Assembly: GCA_004154925.1 (NCBI GenBank)
Contig: QJNS01000042.1
Span: forward strand, 124,001-188,000
Reading direction: 5' to 3'
Length of the DNA stretch: 64,000 bases
Source: Monosporascus cannonballus
Lineage: Eukaryota; Ascomycota; Sordariomycetes; Xylariales
Both the position numbers and the translations under genes were made by a program. Under the pieces are notes generated by a model. It saw nothing but the letters and a program-made list of their open reading frames with translations, did not search any database and had not been told where the DNA came from. Positions 47,301 through 59,181 of this stretch are shown in pieces; position 1 is the first letter of the stretch; every line of letters begins with the position of its first letter.

Positions 47301-49600
47301 TTTATTTCTTTAAATAATAAAGTATTTATCGTATCCTTATGTTTATATTTATCGCCATTATCGATCCAATAATAAAATCTCGTTTTTTCTTTTTTTATTT
47401 ATTAATAAAAAATAAAATAAATTTTACTTAATTAATTTTTTCGTTAATTAAAATTTTATATTAACGTATTTATAAAAATATTAAGATTATATCCTAATTC
47501 CCGAATAACATAATATTAAAATTAACCGATTAAAATTATTTTTAATAAAAGTTTAGAAATAATTAATTTCGCATATAAACTTTTTATTATCGTAAACTAA
47601 TTTTTTACTTTTAGTATTTATCGTTGTATAAAATTTTAATTTATATTTCCATAACAATTTAAACTTATTAATTATATCCGATATAATATAATTTCCGCCC
47701 AAAACTCCGTAATTTATTATTGCGATATACCAATACGTTCCGATTCGTATATTTAAAGTAATAAAATTATTAACGTTTATTATTATTACGTTTAAAACCT
47801 TTTTTGGAAATTCCCTTTTATTTCCTTAAATTTCGTTATTCTGCAACTTTTTTATAGGTAACCTTTTTCTTTTAATTTATATTCGAATTTATCGAACTTT
47901 ATTTATATTTCTTTCGTTTACTGCATTAAATTACTATATTTATCGTTATTATTAACCTATTATTCCTTCGAACCGTATTAATTATTTTTAGTTTTTTTTA
48001 TAATTCTTATTTTTATCCAATAAATTATTTTTTTATATTTACGATTATATCCTATTATATATTATTTTGGTTATCGTTCCAAGAGTCTTTTGTAAATTAA
48101 CGTATTTTTTCCTTAATAAACTTTTTTTCGTAAGGATCTATAATAAATATTAACTAAAAATAAAAATCCGTAATAATTTTTTAATAATATTTTTTTACCG
48201 TACGCTAAATTAACTCCTTTTCCATTTGGTAATTGTATTATCCATAATAAGAAAAAGGGTTTTTTTGCGGATATTATTTTCCTTTAAACTAATTCTTTCT
48301 TTTTGCTAATTATTAGATATTTCTTAAGATTATAATTTAAAGTTATTAATATTATTACTTATTATTTTTATTATTTCCGGTATAATTAACAAAATCGAAT
48401 CCCTTATAATATATACGGGTAATTCGTACGTAAATATATTATTTTTATTTTTTGTAATCGGGATATTTTTGTCGTCGACAATATATGGCATATATTCTGA
48501 CGTATCGATCAGGAATTCCGGAATAAAAATTTTTTATCCAATTCTGGTATTCGTATAATTATCCTTATAATGCTTTTTGCCATACTCGTAATACTTATTA
48601 AGCAAATTTTTTAACTTTTCGCATTTTTCGTCGAATTTGTTATTATAATAATCCTTATTAAATCTTTTATTTAAAGTTTAATACATATTTAACTTGGATT
48701 ATATTAATAATTTTACTATTATTTCTTTAATTATTGCTAAATTATTTTTCCAGTATAAAATTCTAATTATCGTAATTTCTTAAGTTTTTTATATTTATAA
48801 ACTTTATATCTTATTTCACGATCATTAAAATATTTAATCTGGCTTTAATTTTATCTACAAGTAACGCTAAATTCCATAAATCCTAGCGCCGTTCCATAAA
48901 AAATAAAAAGTACGTCTCGGTTTTTCCACTAATTAAACTTATATCCCAAACGTAAAACGTATTATTTTTTTATGGTTTTTTTAAATCATTAGTTATTAAT
49001 TTTAATTATCTTTACGATATACCGGTCCAGGGTAATTAATCGTTCGATCCGAATAATTTTATCCTTTACATTATCTCTTAACCTTTTAAAAAACATATTT
49101 ATAAAGGTATCGGTTTTGTCGTTTCCTTAACCAGCTTTAGCCGTAAAACTTTTAAAAGTTACGGCATATTTAGATATAAATCCTTTTTGTCGGAATTATA
49201 AAAATTATTAAGCCGTTAATCGTTTTTTATTCGGATTGCCGAAATTATTACGTACTTTATTTTTGAAATTAGTATAAATTAAAAAAGTTTCGTTAATAAA
49301 ATTCTTCTTATTTGGTTTTCTTATTTCCAAATAATTTCTTATAATAAGCTTAAACTAATTGGCGGCATTTCCTATTAGGCATATTTCTATTACTAGGACC
49401 ATATCCGCTAGGTCGCTAAGGTTTAAGAAATAAAGGTAAACTTATGCCTAAATTAAAAAGATTTAAGGGTTACTTTTTCTATCGTAAGGTTCTGACTTTT
49501 TTAACTTTATACAGGCGAAAAAGGGTTAGGCAAATAACGTAACCCTAAGTTATCGAATTTTTTTTCCAACTTCCGAATTCGAGCCTAAAATTATTAAATA
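44350..49600 (-). pseudogene. A4 gag-pol relic
   Basis: Minus-strand frames are colinear with A2 (offset about 39082 bp). Chromodomain, integrase C-terminus (LDFKYI near 44680), the RT/RNase H junction near 46142 and the gag block near 48430-48490 can all be placed. No open frame of useful length remains. Confidence 0.7.
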
Positions 49601-49686
49601 AAAGTTTCCAAAATACTAGTAAATATCTTAATAATATTAAATATTGCTCAGAATCTAACGGTATTACTAAATAAAAATTTGTAACA

Positions 49687-50052
49687 TATAACGGTTAGGC
49701 GGTTTAACCAATTATTAAACCTTAAGTCGCCGGGTTTATGTTAACAGGAATATCGTAAAAATTTAAACAATAAATACAGTAACGTATTATATTTCGTAAT
49801 ACCAGAAATGCCTTAGGTAACGAAATATTATTACAAGCTAAAACAATCTAAATTATGGAATTAATAAATGTCTTTATACTTAATTTTTTCCATCTTGTCG
49901 AACCTGGCTTTAAAGGCTTTACGATCGATACTGTCGAACCTGGCTCTAAAGGCTTTACAATCGATCCTATCGAGCCATCACGTAACTCGACCCACATGGC
50001 TTAGTCATTGTTGCGACCGTTTTCTAAGGCCGCAGCCCGTTAGGTCATAACA
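49687..50052 (-). repeat. 5' LTR of A4
   Basis: This 366-bp partner of the left LTR starts TATAACGG (mutated TGTAACGG) and ends GGTCATAACA. The core is little mutated and shows two clear units, TGTCGAACCTGGCTTTAAAG and TGTCGAACCTGGCTCTAAAG, spaced 38-40 bp. Confidence 0.9.
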
Positions 50053-51840
50053 TAAAACTGTACACTAAAAATAATTAACATATAAAAAAACCTTACATTA
50101 CCAATACCCAACCTAAGCCTCCGCTTCGTCACAATACCTCAATTATCATTCGGCACTTTTCAACAAATAAACCTCTCGCCTAAATACAGAAAAGCTAAAA
50201 AAATCCACTCGAAATATTGCCATCCATTAAATTAACTATATCAAAAACTAGGCAATAACGAAACCAACTTTATCTTAATGCATATTCACTCTTTAAACGG
50301 TCCAGTTCTACGTACATACATTAACATTCCCTTACATTCTCCTTACGTTTATTATCTTTTTATATTACTATAAAAATATTAAACACAAAAATTCAAATAC
50401 TTGAATACCGAAAAAACCTCCCAAAAAAATAAAGAACACGTAAGGACCGAATTTTATTTAACTTAGTAAATTTTTACAATTCGATATATAATCAAAAGGT
50501 ATTAAACTTTAAACGTTACCACATAACCTTTTCTAATTATAGCCAACAACTTTAAAAAAAAGGCTTAAAACAAAAATTAAAAACATAACTATAATAAGCT
50601 TTATAAAAAACCTTTTTCTTAACAATAAACATTATGCACTATTATTCGTTATTATCGTCAATATTAACGTCAACATAATTCTTTTATCGGTCCACCCAGC
50701 AGCTCCTCCACCGCCAGGCTGGTAAATCAATTTACGTAATATTTGTCACAAAAAAAAAACACCCCCCCTGCTATTAAATACCAAAATCGGAACCCAATAA
50801 CCCTATATCAATAAATTACCATCACTACTAGGATCATCGGTTTCGAACTTCCTAATTAACAAATCAATATACCCTCAAAAACTATGTACCTAATCATTAT
50901 TAAACATAACAATATTCCTTATTAATACCGTATCTAACCTTCACTAAGGTGGACAAATTTTAAACGAAAAAATTAATAAAAAAATCGTCTTATCGGCGCT
51001 GGGCAAAACCGACGCTATCTTAACGAAAATACAAATTAATACCTAAATTAATATGGATTCAAAAATACCCACGAATACCTGTAAATAATTAATTCCTAAG
51101 TAAATAGTCGTAAGTACCCATTAAATACCTATTATAAACCCTAAACCTTTCACATTAAAAACTGCCATTTACGGGGAATTCGAAAACATAAGGATACAAC
51201 TACCAGATATCCCAAGGATTTTGGCTACGAATACACACTGGTCTATTAAATAAATCGAATTTGGAGGTAAGGCCCAATACAACTATAAAAACCGTGCAAC
51301 TATTAATTAATAAAAAAATCCACGAATTTTCTTAGCAAAAGAAAAATTGTATTTAAAAAAGCCAAATTAATAAAACACTTAATCTGGAAAGGTTAAGCGG
51401 TATAGACTTAGCATCCCGTATTTATCTCGAAATCTTCGTTTATGCTGACGGTATGGCAGTCTAACGACGTATTAAGGTATTACAAATAAAATTCATTCGA
51501 AAATCGGAACGTAATAAAACATTATAATTTAACCAAATTTTTATCTATTATACTTAAATAGTAAGGTCTGAATAAAATTAACATATACTTATTATACGTT
51601 TATTTAATAAAAAAGTTAAAATAAAAAACCGTAACTTAATTAATTAATACCAGAAAAAGCTCGTTCTAACGCCCCCCAATCAAAATATAAATCTAAATCT
51701 AACGAAAAATCTTAAAATAAATAAAAAACCTGAATTTAGGCAACATAACATTCAACGCAAATTACCAAATCCTTAAATTATCGGAATCTTTATTTAAAAA
51801 AAATAATAAAATACGGAACGAAAAACAAAAAAAACAACTT
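50053..51840. other. Degenerate non-element sequence, no gene recognised
   Basis: The plus strand is C-rich and G-poor here, unlike the element interiors. On the minus strand around 51170-50980 repeated GGTA(C/T)TTA-type words occur. No family could be assigned, and no tRNA or rRNA was seen. Confidence 0.35.
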
Positions 51841-51997
51841 AGCAAATAATTCATAATATAAATAATAAATAAATAACCATTAATACCTACCTTTTTCTAA
51901 TTACTCGGGGGCGAAACCCTCTTATATATATATAAACTAAAACAAAATTAATAAGTCGCTGGGCCCCGGAAAAAAGACCGCACCTTAATACCTAACA
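51841..51997 (-). repeat. About 155-bp repeat, copy 1 (possible solo LTR)
   Basis: It matches 54767-54916 in the same orientation. On the minus strand both start TGTTA and read TTAAGGT then a GC-richer block (CCGGGGCCCAGCGACTTRTTA), a TATATATATA segment and a GGGTTTCGCCCCCGAGTAATT hairpin-like part. The TGTTA end and TATA-like core resemble a short LTR. Confidence 0.5.
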
Positions 51998-52480
51998 TTT
52001 TCGAAAAGATAAATTAATTAATAAAAACTTTCCGTATTCGGATATAACACATTGCTAAATCTCGGCTAATTATTAATTATAAAGTGGAAAATAATATTAT
52101 TATTAATATCGGCCCTAATTATATTATTCATAATCCATATATTACTAATATCGAAATATAACTTAATTTTCTTTTTAAATATTAAATTAAGTTAAAGAAT
52201 AAAAAACGTTAATGAAACACCTTATATAAGATTTATAATAAAAAATAAGATAAATATACAACGCTATATAATTTTCGATGAGGCCCAATTTAACGATAAT
52301 AACACAAATTATTTAACATTTATCCGGCGCAAATTAATTATAATAATCAGAAAAAGCTATAATAACTAGAAAAAAAGGATGCAAAAATTATTATACCGAA
52401 TTCGACTTAAAACGCCGGTTACCCCGATAATAAATATAAACCGGGGAAATAAGGTAAATTGGCTATTTTATATATAATCT
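51998..52480. other. No recognisable feature
   Basis: This is AT-rich sequence between the first direct repeat and the less mutated island. Confidence 0.35.
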
Positions 52481-52489
52481 ACATAATTA

Positions 52490-53168
52490 CGAGGGGCCCT
52501 TCTAATATTCAAAGGCCTTACATAGGTGAGAAATCACCGTTCTCTTAAGCTCTTCTTATATTCCTTTTGCATTAACCCTTATTTCCAACAGTGACGCCGA
52601 TTCTGGCTATAGCTCGATTAAGCAAAGCCCATAGACCCAGACTATTATGTCCAATTTCTTAAAGGTTGCATAGCTTATAACAACAACAACAATAACAACA
52701 ACAACAACAACAACAAAAACAAAAATAAAACAAAAATAATACTTTTTCATATCTCAGTCAAGCTTTTACTGATTTATATCATTTCTTTATGGTATTTAAA
52801 ATTACTATAATACGATAAGAAGGTATAATTTATTATGGTTTAATAACAAAATCCGTTTTAAAGCGGCAAACAACGGAAATGCTACTATATACGTAAAAAC
52901 CTATATGCCCTTAGACGACTTACTGACCGCTACGTATCCTTTATCGTGGATTTATGGGGGACCACGCGCTCGCATTATATTAATTCAAACGATATATTAT
53001 TATCGTAAAATAAAAATATCTATATTAATTATCAAACTCCTAGCACCCCGGAAAAACTTTATTCTAACGCGCCCACAATATATAAAGCTTCCTAGCCACC
53101 ATTCGCTAATATTTAATTCTAACCAGACAATTATTGCTTCTTACACTTTATATTACCTTATTTACTGA
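52490..53168 (+). other. Less mutated island with an 87-codon ORF
   Basis: The base composition is close to normal from about 52490 to 53110. An ORF at 52905-53168 starts MPLDDLLTATYPLSWIYGG and then becomes low in complexity. Upstream codons in the same frame (NGNATIYVKTY) suggest that the true frame starts earlier. I do not recognise it. It could be part of the gene whose TPR fragment lies 400 bp downstream on the same strand, but nothing links them directly. Confidence 0.3.
52679..52738. repeat. CAA microsatellite
   Basis: This is a run of CAA/AAC units with a few interruptions, then AAAAC units. It is remarkable here because CpA is otherwise depleted by RIP. Confidence 0.9.
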
Positions 53169-53579
53169 TCAGCTTAACTATTTACAATTAATATATATAT
53201 ATTTTTACAATTTACATAATATATTCAATATTATTAACACCATTCTTAATTATTATTACTATTACTATTATTATAATGATAACAATAACTATTATTACTA
53301 CCCCCACTTCCAATCTTAACGCTACATAAACATAATAAAAGCCGTTTTCTACCATAATTCTCGCTACGCCTGATTTCGGAACTTTATTAACCTTTTATCC
53401 TAAATTTAGGTTATCGGCCTTTTTATTCTCAGACTTACTTAACATTCTTTATAATAACAATAACGTTTTATAAATTTACATTATAACATCTTAATAACGA
53501 TTTAACTGGTTAACACCGGAAAAAAACAAACACTTTTAAGTTTAAAAGCAAATTTCAAAATTTAAAAAATTTTATATAT

Positions 53580-53810
53580 TTTCGTTACGCTAACCAAAGC
53601 CCTCTCAGGAATGCGAAAATCATATATAAACGAATATTATAAAGTTACGAAAAAATATAAAAACCAAAACACATATCAACGTTTAACATAATTAATAACT
53701 TAGGCATTCTTTACGCAAACCAAGGCCGTTTTGAAAATACAAAAACCATATACAAACGGAAATTAAAAAGCAAAGAAAAAATATGCGGACCAAATTTAAA
53801 CTCACACCGA
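53580..53810 (+). pseudogene. TPR-repeat (kinesin-light-chain type) gene fragment
   Basis: One plus-strand frame reads RYANQSPLRNAKIIYKRIL, SYEKI, STFNIINNLGILYANQGRF, KTIYKRKLKSKEKICGPN. This is two consecutive units of the 42-residue TPR found in fungal NLR-type and related proteins (NNLG-LY-xQG-x2-A-MYKRAL-EK-GP pattern). Internal stops are TAA from CAA/CAG. The downstream frame stays coding-like for about 100 codons without a recognised domain. No NACHT/NB-ARC motif was found upstream. TPRs of this kind usually form C-terminal ligand-sensing arrays. Confidence 0.65.
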
Positions 53811-54766
53811 AATAAATTTAAATTAACGCCGCCGGCCCGGCCTACAGGTTCCATTATTAAGATATCGCCTATTATCCAAAAAGCTCATAAGTTCGTAACA
53901 TAGCTTCTTCTTAAGAAAATAACATTCGAAAAACGTTATAAAGCCAAACTTAAAAAGCTCTAGGTAAAAAACGTAACACTTAATAACGTACGGCAATTAA
54001 CAGAAATACGCGAATAAAAATTTTCTGCCATCATAAATAAAAGACAAAAACAAAATGGCAAAATTAAAAAAAATTAGCACGCTTTCGATGACAAAACACG
54101 AATCTAACTTTAAATTACAAAAAAATATCGGTCCAACTACGGACAAATACCGCCACGGCATTTAAAAATAACAACCCCCACATAACAAATAACAAATAAC
54201 GAACGTTCAACTCCTAGCCAAACGCACGTATACAATAATTTGCAAAAACACTTTTTAACGCCCCGATTACAAAATACTAAAATAATAATTATAAACAACT
54301 TTAGCAATTAGGACAAAAATATTTAATTTACCTAAATAACTAAAATATTTATAATAATATTCTAAACAAAATAAATTAAAAATATTATAATATTATTTAG
54401 GTATATAATATAATATCGCTAATAATAAAATAATTAAGGCCGACCGATATTTATTACCCTATTAATTCCTGAAAAATAAAATATAAGAACGAAAAAGATT
54501 TACGTATTTTCTTTATTTTTGTAGAATATTATTTTTTTACATTAAAAAACGCATTAACGACGGCGTTATAAAGATCGCTAAAACATACATATAATGCACC
54601 GGCGGCTGAAAAATTCACCTATATCAACAAATCTATCGGAACTAATTTACTAACCTAATTACTGCTTCTATCCGATATCAGGGGATAAAGGAAATCGTAA
54701 AAACGCCAATAACTATCAAGGAAAAAGATAAAGCACAGAATAAAAGGCAAAAAAAGGAGCCCAACA
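53811..54766. other. No recognised gene; possible continuation of the TPR relic
   Basis: The TPR reading frame can be followed, with TAA stops, for roughly 300 bp. After that only AT-rich sequence is seen. Confidence 0.3.
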
Positions 54767-54916
54767 AATAATTCATAATATAAATAATAAGTAAACAACT
54801 ATTAAAACTTACCCTTTTTAATTATTCGAGGGCGAAACCTCCCATATATATACAAATTAAAACCATACTAACAAGTCGCTAAGCCCCAGAAAAAGGCCGT
54901 ACCTTAACACATAACA
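54767..54916 (-). repeat. About 150-bp repeat, copy 2 (possible solo LTR)
   Basis: It matches 51841-51997, same orientation, 2.9 kb apart. On the minus strand it starts TGTTATGTGTTAAGGTACGG. No matching 5-bp duplications were found around either copy. The pair could be the LTRs of a 3-kb non-autonomous element or two solo LTRs. Confidence 0.5.
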
Positions 54917-55119
54917 ATAACAGTCCACAAACCTTTTGGGCGCAAACTTCCGCATCCACAAATTCCATAATTTCCAAATTCATCATTTTTTATTTAAATT
55001 GCAAAATTTTATAAAAGATAATAATTTTGCCGATTTTATATAAGAAAAGGATAACGCGATAAAGAGATAAAGCATTAACCGTAATATTATCTTTATAACC
55101 GTTAAAAGCTAACATTATA

Positions 55120-55880
55120 AGCCTTTATTAAGGGCTTATAATTATATTATTTTTTAAAGTTTATTTCTTAATATGCCTTTTTCATCACAACGTATTTTTC
55201 GGGGGTCTTTTCGGCATACTTTAAATATATCTTTTTCCAAGCTTCTTATAATTTTTCGGATAACCTTATACTTTTTCCCTTTATATCACCTTTAAAATTT
55301 TCCATTATCTTTTTATCAATCTATTACTCCCTTTTTTCCGTTTTTTCAAAATTTTCTTTACTATTTTCCTTATTATTTTCTGCCAAATATTCTTTAACAT
55401 TTTTATCGTTACTTAAATAAGCGCCATTTTTTATACCGTCCATAATATTATGTTATTATTATTTTCCTTTCCGTCGCACTTATAATTCCGTAAAATAAAA
55501 AAAGAATTTCTTACTTACACAACCCCCTAATAAGGGATATATTAACATTGGAATGTTTTGTCGTTTTTCAAGCCGGTACATCCAATCCTTTTTTTAATCG
55601 CCGTCCATCATTTTCTCAAAATGTCTTTTTAATCTCCGAAAACAAATAGCCAATAAATGAATTTCGCTTTTATAACAACCGCTTAATGCGGTAAAATAAC
55701 GTTAAAAATATAATAACATTTAGGGATATCGTCGAAACGCTTAAGAAACAAAAGAATTTAAAAAAATACTCGATGGTATCTATCGTCTAATCATCCCAAC
55801 TAAGCTTATCTGCTTTGTTAAAATCATATAAAATAACTAATAACACCGTTAACCTATTTAAGGCCTATTAAAAGTTTCCT
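55120..55880 (-). pseudogene. Unrecognised degenerate gene
   Basis: Minus-strand coding-like blocks occur in order from 55880: VILYDFNKADKLSWDD with TIDTIEYFFK, then RLKRHFEKMMDGD, KKDWMYRLEKRQNIPMLIYP, LLGGC followed by GTAAGT (possible intron donor). After the gap comes MDGIKNGAYLSNDKNVKEYL with AENNKENSKENFEKTEKRE, then RLSEKL, EAWKKIYLKYAEKTPEKYVV and MKKAY. Stops are TAA. The last part is Lys/Glu-rich and probably helical. I do not recognise the family. Confidence 0.4.
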
Positions 55881-57090
55881 ATATAACCAAATTACCGCGC
55901 ATATTCGAAAAATCGCGTATAAAATATTTTAAAATGATTTTCGAACTTGACCTAATTCCGTTCATAAAATAAATTAAGACTTAAATAAACCAATATTTTT
56001 TTAAAAAAAGTACGTATAATTAATCGTATCAAGATCGTTTATCCAAATTCTAAGGGTAAATCATAAATAAAAAATATTTAAGGTTTTTACTAAAGGTAAT
56101 TCGTATTTTAATAATAAAGAACCAAAAAATATTATAACGTTTTTAAGGAAAATATCTAATTTTACGCGTTATTAAGCCGGAATAAGGTAAAAATTTAATT
56201 ACTACCCGAATTTAGAACATATTTCCCTTCTTTGGCCCATAGGCCTAAATAAAAACGTTTTTATTTTATATTATTAAAAAGTTTAATTTAGTATAATATT
56301 ATTTTATTATTATTTATTATTGTTAAAAGCCATAAAATTAACAGCATTACGGATATAAAAGGAATTATTAATTAGCTTCAATAATGCTTTTAAATATATC
56401 ATAACTAGAAATTAAATTATTCTTGCCGAATAAATTTAGCAATTATTAATTTAAATACTTTAATTATATATTAACCTATATATCATAAAATTCAAATCGT
56501 TTAAAATATTTATATATTCGGAAATATATATAATTTAGTTGTTAATAAGTTATTCATAAATTATCGTAAACTTTTAAAAGTATTACTAAACCTTCCGTAA
56601 ATATTATTAATTTTTCGATTCTAATAAAAATCTATACTTTATATAAGGCAGAAAACTAACGTATTATCGATAATATTTAAAGAAATATTAATTTTTTTCG
56701 CCGCATATAAACCTTATTTAATCGCGTCAGAAAATTATATTAATAATAAAATAATATACGCAATATAAATAACCATAAAATACCTTTCTATTATTATTAT
56801 TTATTAATAACAAAGTTATACAGTATAATACGGCAATAAAAATATTTTATTAAAAAGAAAATATAATTTTCTATTACCATATATACGGCTAAATAATAAA
56901 TTTTCTTTTTATGGCATAAATTAAAGCTATTATATAAATTTTTAAGTCTTAATAAATATTATGCTGTTAATATTATGAATAATTCAGCCTAATTCTCCTA
57001 AACAGCTAAGAAATTGCCGTAACAAAATTAAAATATATAATACTTACAAATAAAACCACCAAATTGGAATCAATTTAAAATTACTATTTC
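55881..57090. other. No assigned gene
   Basis: This is AT-rich sequence. A coding-like minus-strand stretch with TAA stops lies at about 56780-56560 (GLYAAKKINISLNIIDNTLV, FSNTFKSLR) but no family is recognised. Confidence 0.3.
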
Positions 57091-57267
57091 AACCCAGCTG
57101 CACGCGTTACGCGCGCGTAAACGTCGCCGCAGCACCTGCCGAATTCGTACCCGCTCCTCGCGCCCGCTATTCCGGCGGCCAACCGCCCGTATATACGTCC
57201 GGGACGTAACGCGTACCGAGCCTTACCTTTACCTGGAATACCTGCACTTTACATTCGCGGGCAAAAA
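57091..57267. other. GC-rich, CpG-rich island
   Basis: About 175 bp of high GC (ACGCGTTACGCGCGCG, GCCGCAGCACC, CCGGGACGTAACGCG) lie in a very AT-rich region, 130 bp upstream of the degenerate ORF at 57397. Both strands stay open over it. It could be a promoter or first exon that escaped mutation. Confidence 0.5.
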
Positions 57268-57396
57268 TCTATATATATCAAAACGGTACTTTTTAACTCT
57301 ATATTTACTTTCGCTAAATTAATTAATTACCAAAAATTACTAAAAACAATTAAAATTTATAGGCAAACTAACGACAGGTTTCATTTTGTGCTAATA

Positions 57397-57939
57397 ATGC
57401 ACAAAATATTACATAATTTTTTCGTCCCCGAATATTTATTCGATTTATAAAATTTATCCTAAAAATTAACGCAATAAGCACTCAAAGAACTTTCCGTTCC
57501 GCAAAATCCTAAATTGGAAAAATGCCGTTTTAAACGATCGGGATTTATAATTAAAAAACTTAAAAACAAAACCGTTCTTTTTTATAATTTTAACAACTAT
57601 TTATTTAAATGTATTATCCAATAAATAATATATCTCGATCGAAAATATCTTATTAAAAAGATATATTATATACCTTTTACGCAGAAAAGCTATTCGTAAT
57701 ATTACAACCGTTAAAAACCTAAAAAAGAATTTATAAATAATTAAATTTTAAATTTGGAGTTACGCGTATATAACAAACCCGAAATATCTGTAAAGAAATT
57801 ACACCCCATATTATTAACGTTAGAAAGTTGCCCTTCCAAGATATTAAATATTGTTTTGCGGCCGTCCAAAAAGGCTTATTAACTACAGACCCCGGACGTT
57901 TCGAAATAATAAAAAGTTAATACCGCAAATAATTTTTAA
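57397..57939 (+). pseudogene. Unrecognised degenerate ORF of 180 codons
   Basis: A single frame runs from ATG at 57397 to TAA at 57937-57939 without a frameshift. All internal stops are TAA, as expected from CAA. Blocks include MHKILHNFFVPEYLFDL, ALKELSVPQNPKLEKCRFKR, SGFIIKKLKNKTVLFYNFNN, ISVKKLHPILLTLESCPSKI and LNIVLRPSKKAY. I do not recognise the family. The GC island upstream may be its promoter or 5' exon. Confidence 0.45.
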
Positions 57940-58535
57940 TTAGATAATAACCGATAATAACTTTGGCATAATTTCGCCTTTACGGTACGTTGTTTATTTT
58001 AACTGTCATTAATTGTATTTATTTTATTTTTAAATAATGAAAATTAAATACCGATATTATAAATTAAGAATTAAATTTGTAAATACCGTTAAAATAACGA
58101 AGGTAATTAAAGTTTTAACTTAAATGATTAATTAACGGAATTTAGAATTAATTTAAACTGTTAAAACTTTATATAACAATTTCCGTATATATATATACGT
58201 ACGATTTTATTTACATTTCGTATAAAGCTTATATACCGGCTTGCCGGACGGAAATTTCCGTTTTGTCCGGCATTTAACTCTATTACTTCAGTAAGGGATT
58301 TATTGCCCGTATAATATACTGCTTTAAAAATTTATATATAAAGCAAATCGCTTTAATAATTTTAAAATAATTTGAAATAAGCCGGTAAAAATAATAATAT
58401 TAAAGAATTTATAATTAAATTATATAAAACTTTTTGAGTATTATAAAACCAGATAACGCTAATTTCCTTTTAAACCAAACCTAAATTTTGCTTAAAATTT
58501 CATTATTATTATTATTCCGCGTATTATCCAAATCC
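57940..58535. other. No gene; contains an inverted repeat
   Basis: At 58236-58271 CCGGCTTGCCGG is followed by GGAAATTTCC and GTCCGGC. GCCGGAC (58243-58249) and GTCCGGC (58265-58271) pair around the GGAAATTTCC palindrome. No coding or RNA feature is recognised. Confidence 0.4.
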
Positions 58536-58594
58536 TTATTATTTTACGCGTTATTATTTTGCGCGTTATTATTTTGCGCGTTATTATTTTGCGC
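58536..58594. repeat. 15-bp tandem repeat, four copies
   Basis: The unit TTATTATTTTGCGCG is repeated at 58536, 58551, 58566 and 58581, the first with ACGCG. The 15-bp period keeps a reading frame (five codons), but no surrounding ORF is supported. Confidence 0.85.
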
Positions 58595-59181
58595 ATTTTT
58601 TTAATCCCCTTAAAACTTGGGTTATAAATTTTGTTTAACGAAACGCCAGGTTTTTTACCAGAAGCCGTATTTTTTATCTACGGTTTTACTAAGTTTTAAT
58701 AATAGCTTAAAATATTTTTATCTAATTGCATATTTTTTTATTAAATAATAATTCGTTTAACGTAAATACCATATAAATTAATTATTATAAAAAATAGATT
58801 ATATCAAAATTATTTTATATATTACTTATATTTAAATAATTTGATTAATACAATTTTTACCGCTTTCTGCATAACGTTTACAGCAAAACCTTAGAATCGC
58901 TATTAGCTTTTAAACTGTTGCAAAATTTTCCTTATTAAACGTTAAAAACACGCTTTTTTATACAGTAATTCAGTATTTATTTAATATCGTCGGATCTTTC
59001 GTATAGCGGCGGCTATATATATTAATAATTTTCAAAATTATTTTAATTTTTTTAAAAAAATTTATTATCAGATAAAACGCGTTTTTTTCGCCTTTTAAAA
59101 AAAGCCGGGCCCTTAAGTATTGTTTTCCCAGCCGGGCGTATAGGCATTATTTTCCTAGCCGAAGGTTATTTTACAGCGCGG
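58595..59181. other. No gene; short GC-rich duplicated motif
   Basis: This AT-rich spacer carries near 59125-59170 a duplicated motif (TTTTCCCAGCCGGGCG and TTTTCCTAGCCGAAGG). Nothing else is recognised. Confidence 0.35.

Larger units (their letters stand above)
43382..50052 (-). mobile_element. Family A Ty3/gypsy element A4, full length
   Basis: This 6671-bp element has two 366-bp LTRs (43382-43747, 49687-50052) and TAAAA at both flanks (43377-43381 and 50053-50057). Gag-pol is on the minus strand. A polypurine tract (minus strand, AGAAAAGGAGGATCG) abuts the left LTR. The order matches A2: antisense ORF 43813-44309, chromodomain about 44350-44510, integrase, RNase H/RT (junction near 46142), and gag (block IVDDKNIPIT near 48490-48430). 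Confidence 0.93.

Noticed and set aside
49868..50050. 60-codon ORF with repeated SILSNLALKAL
   Set aside because: It is translation of the tandem core of the A4 LTR; the repeat is a DNA feature and the frame runs into the LTR end.
53134..53319. Tyr/Asn-rich 61-codon ORF
   Set aside because: It is low-complexity TTA/TAT repeat sequence without coding character.
57091..57267. GC island as a protein-coding exon
   Set aside because: Both strands are open over this short length and no family motif is visible, so no coding call is justified.
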